A DNA stretch of 64,000 nt from CACIAM-69d sp001698445 (GTDB lineage: Bacteria; Cyanobacteriota; Cyanobacteriia; CACIAM-69d), in assembly GCF_043235035.1 (NCBI RefSeq), contig NZ_JAZAQF010000086.1, forward strand, positions 1 through 64,000. Direction: 5' to 3'. The notes beneath the pieces are model-generated. The model searched no databases. It saw only the letters and a list, made by a program, of their open reading frames with translations, and was not told the DNA's origin. Positions 61,384-64,000 of the stretch are shown piece by piece; position 1 is the stretch's first letter; each line of letters opens with the position of its first letter. Both the position numbers and the translations under genes were made by a program.

Positions 61384-64000
61384 CTAGGTTTCTGGATGGG
61401 CCGTCGGGCCCGTTTGATGGTGCGGAATTTCAATGACAAAGGTAGCTCCTTGGCCGGGCGCAGATTCGCAAATCAAGCGGCCCCCATGGCGCTCCGTCAC
61501 GATTTGATAGCTGATGGACATGCCTAGCCCCGTGCCCTTGCCCACGGGCTTGGTGGTAAAGAAAGGATCGAAGAGCCGTTGCTGGATGTCTGGTGCGATG
61601 CCTGGCCCGTTGTCTGAGAGTTGAACTTGCACCCAATGCGGGTTGATCGCCCGGGTCGTGATCGTGATTTGGCTTGGGTGGTTTTTGATGGCTTCGGTGT
61701 CACGGAGGCGATCGCGCTCTTCAAGGGCATCGATCGCATTCACCAAAATATTCATAAACACCTGATTGAGCTGTCCGGCATAGCATTCCACCCTCGGCAA
61801 AACACCGTACTGCTTCACCACCTGAATGCCCGGATGCTCCGGCTTGGGTTTCAGGCGATTTTGCAGAATCAGCAGGGTGCTATCAATTCCCTCGTGCAAA
61901 TCCACCTCCTTCACATCCGCCTCGTCTAGGCGGGAGAAGTTCCGCAGGGAGGAGACAATTTCGCGAATTCGATCGGTGCCCACCCGCATGGATTGCAAGA
62001 GCTTGGGCAAATCTTCCGCCACAAATTCCAAATCCACTTGCTCAATCAGGTCGTTGAGGTCTGGGTCTGGGTTGGGAATTCGTTCTTGATAGGCTTGCAC
62101 AATTTCCAGCAGGTCTTCCGCGTAGCGATGGGCATGGCTGAGGTTGCCATGGATGAAGTTCACCGGGTTGTTAATTTCATGGGCAACTCCCGCCACCAAC
62201 TGCCCCAAGCTGGACATTTTTTCGCTTTGGATCAGTTGATTTTGCGTATGTTGCAGATCCAGCAGTGCCGCTTCTAGGTCGGCGGCCTTTTGTTGGAGGG
62301 CATCTTCGGCTTGGCGACGCTTGGTGATGTCGATCGAGGTGGCCACAATTCGATAAACACGTCCCTTCTTGTCAAACAGCGGGTTCAGGGTGGTCAGCAA
62401 CCACAGATGCCCCTTCTGGGTGGTGACATATTCATCCTGAACAATGGTTTGGCGTTGGTCTACGCAACTCCAGTAATGGGCTTCCAAAATGGTTCCGTAT
62501 TCTTCGCCAAACACTTCAGTGGGGGTGTGGTGATAAACCCGAGACTCGTGCAGTCCGGTTAAGCGGGCGCTGGCCGCATTCCAACCGATATATTCCAACC
62601 GGCGATCGGGCAGGACGGCCAAAACAAAAATGGGATATTCCACCCCGTCAAAGATGGTGCGCAGGAAGGCTTCGCGATCGAACAGTTCCAGTTCTGCCAA
62701 CTTCCGATCGGTAATATCCGTGTGAACCCCCACCCATTCATAGACACTGGCCACATCATCCAAAATCGGCACAGCCCGCACGCTCATGTAGCGATATTGC
62801 CCGTCATAGCGTCGCAACCGATGCTCCAGGGTGAAGGGTTGTTTGTTGATGATGGAACGAGACCAGGCGGTCTCCGTGGCGGCGCGATCGTTGGGGTGAA
62901 TGGCATTGAGCCAACCCCAGCCCAACAAATCCTGGCGCGATTGGCCCGTAAAGGCCCGCCACTTGGGCTGATCGGCGGCAAACTCTCCCAGGCGACTGGT
63001 GACCCAAACAATTTGTGAGGTGGCCTCAATCAGGGTGCGGAACCGCACTTCGCTCCGGCGACGGATGGCCTCCGCCTGTTTGAGATCGCTGATATCCATC
63101 AAAATGCCGTAGACCCGTGCGATTTGGCCGTTGGCATCTCGCTCCGGCAGTCCCTTGACTCGGAAGTAGCGCGGTAACCCGTTGATTTGTTCTATACCTT
63201 CGAGTTCCAAATCGTAGGGTTGACCGTCGTTGAGGCATTCTTCAAATGCCATCCGCAAGCGTTGCTGGGAGGAGGGGCTGTAGAGGGTAACCGACTGATC
63301 AAACTCCGGCACCCCTTCCTCGATCGGGTAGTTAAACAGCCGGAAAATTTCCTCTGACCAACTGACTTGACCGGTCGCCACGTGATATTCCCAGGAGCCC
63401 AAATGGGCCACGCGCTGGGCCTCTTGCAGGCTCTCGGTGAGGCGACGGAGCCGCTCTTGGGCTTCGTAATATTCCGTCACGTCATACATCACAACCATGG
63501 CCCCAATTTGGTAGCCGTCGCTTTCCCGCAGAGGTTCCGCATGGCAAACAATTCGATGGGGGTCTTCGTTGGGCACGTGAACCACCATCTCAAAATCATG
63601 CACCGATTCCCCTAGGATCGCCCGGCTCAAGGGCATCTGGGCCGGGGCGATCGGGGTGACGCTATCCGGTTCCAGGACGGTGTAGAGGCTCATCCATTCT
63701 TCGGGCACAAGGCCTTGCAGACTACAGTTGTACCACTGCCGGGCCGTGTGGTTGGCGAGGGTGATTCGCCCAGCCATGTCACAGGCCATCACCCCGTCGG
63801 AAACGTTATCCAACACCAACTGCATGAGCGATCGCTCCTGTTGCAGGGCCACTTCAGCGGCCTTGCGATCGGTCACATCCAAAACCAATCCATCCCAGAT
63901 CGATCGCCCATCGCTTAGGAACCGTCCCCGAGCAGCAGATTGGAGCCACTTCACTTCCCCTTGGGGGGTAATGATCCGATATTCATGCTGCCAATTGGTG
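61384..64000 (-). CDS. Multi-PAS sensor histidine kinase (start beyond the window)
   Basis: At least 872 aa; the reading frame is open to the window edge. Four or five PAS/PAC modules are seen: the partial first one (WQHEYRIITPQGEVKWLQ), then about 50-170, 180-300 (WSEEIFRLFN), 310-430 (WRAFTGQSRQDLLGWGWLNA) and 430-555. A coiled coil and the HisKA motif LVAGVAHEINNPVNFIHG follow, then the HATPase domain with NGPGIAPDIQQRLFDPFFTT and GKGTGLGMSISYQI. No transmembrane segment is seen in the visible part, so it may be cytoplasmic. Signal and response regulator are unknown. Confidence 0.9.
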   Translation of the reverse strand, partial: TNWQHEYRIITPQGEVKWLQSAARGRFLSDGRSIWDGLVLDVTDRKAAEVALQQERSLMQLVLDNVSDGVMACDMAGRITLANHTARQWYNCSLQGLVPEEWMSLYTVLEPDSVTPIAPAQMPLSRAILGESVHDFEMVVHVPNEDPHRIVCHAEPLRESDGYQIGAMVVMYDVTEYYEAQERLRRLTESLQEAQRVAHLGSWEYHVATGQVSWSEEIFRLFNYPIEEGVPEFDQSVTLYSPSSQQRLRMAFEECLNDGQPYDLELEGIEQINGLPRYFRVKGLPERDANGQIARVYGILMDISDLKQAEAIRRRSEVRFRTLIEATSQIVWVTSRLGEFAADQPKWRAFTGQSRQDLLGWGWLNAIHPNDRAATETAWSRSIINKQPFTLEHRLRRYDGQYRYMSVRAVPILDDVASVYEWVGVHTDITDRKLAELELFDREAFLRTIFDGVEYPIFVLAVLPDRRLEYIGWNAASARLTGLHESRVYHHTPTEVFGEEYGTILEAHYWSCVDQRQTIVQDEYVTTQKGHLWLLTTLNPLFDKKGRVYRIVATSIDITKRRQAEDALQQKAADLEAALLDLQHTQNQLIQSEKMSSLGQLVAGVAHEINNPVNFIHGNLSHAHRYAEDLLEIVQAYQERIPNPDPDLNDLIEQVDLEFVAEDLPKLLQSMRVGTDRIREIVSSLRNFSRLDEADVKEVDLHEGIDSTLLILQNRLKPKPEHPGIQVVKQYGVLPRVECYAGQLNQVFMNILVNAIDALEERDRLRDTEAIKNHPSQITITTRAINPHWVQVQLSDNGPGIAPDIQQRLFDPFFTTKPVGKGTGLGMSISYQIVTERHGGRLICESAPGQGATFVIEIPHHQTGPTAHPET

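Overview
The window is a piece of cyanobacterial chromosome. The palindrome GCGATCGC and its core CGATCG (HIP1-type sequence) occur throughout coding and intergenic DNA. The gene set is also cyanobacterial: the carotenoid pair cruF/cruG, a short phosphoketolase-like enzyme, mntP, a TamB-like protein, a TPR-CHAT protein, DUF29 and Uma2 proteins, and a multi-PAS histidine kinase. No rRNA, tRNA or CRISPR array was recognised. The species cannot be told from the sequence alone.

Region 1 (about 1-9.7 kb) is an accessory region and the most unusual part of the window. It opens with the C-terminal part of an IS5-type transposase that needs a -1 frameshift. It then carries small groups of cargo genes, several visibly AT-richer than the rest: AraC regulator / cupin / DUF4386 / methyltransferase; an orphan 149-aa gene; an orphan 103-aa gene; a DNA adenine methyltransferase with a truncated endonuclease-like gene and a glutathione S-transferase; and a SMEK-domain nuclease-like gene. 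Between the groups lie sites that resemble integron attC recombination sites (imperfect inverted repeats of 75-92 bp ending in RYYYAAC / GTTRRRY-like cores). At four of these sites there is also a decayed, same-orientation copy of the 3' end of the phosphoketolase-like gene whose intact copy ends at 9679. Two of the fragments share one identical 70-bp deletion. No integron integrase is present. I read this as an integron-like cassette cluster, or an accreted island, built against and repeatedly copying the 3' end of a housekeeping gene.

Region 2 (9.7-32 kb) is mostly housekeeping: phosphoketolase-like enzyme, alpha/beta hydrolase, Uma2 protein, secreted adenosine-deaminase-like enzyme, lytic transglycosylase, GNAT acetyltransferase, a 1.9-kb gene-free stretch, a DUF697 GTPase and DUF29. 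A small accessory module follows (Cro/C1-type HTH, an unknown gene, and two paralogous membrane proteins). After it come the overlapping pair nnr-pgsA, DUF2470, an epimerase next to a DedA protein, a Nudix hydrolase, an MscS channel and mntP.

Region 3 (32-52 kb): a b-type cytochrome-like membrane protein, a ParA ATPase and small partner separated by 23-bp repeats, DUF2809, a ROK kinase lacking zinc-site cysteines, an IS630-type HTH protein, a TPR-like protein, Tat-exported PhoX phosphatase, glyA, an antitoxin-like orphan, a secreted TPR-CHAT protein, a family-41-type glycosyltransferase, a XerC-like recombinase and a LysE exporter.

Region 4 (52-64 kb): a 1756-aa TamB-like protein, an Hpt-domain protein, cruG and cruF for polar carotenoid glycosides, and a multi-PAS histidine kinase whose start lies beyond the window. 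Short dispersed palindromes, tandem repeats and foldbacks, including a probable solo end of an IS605-type element, occur in the intergenic DNA.
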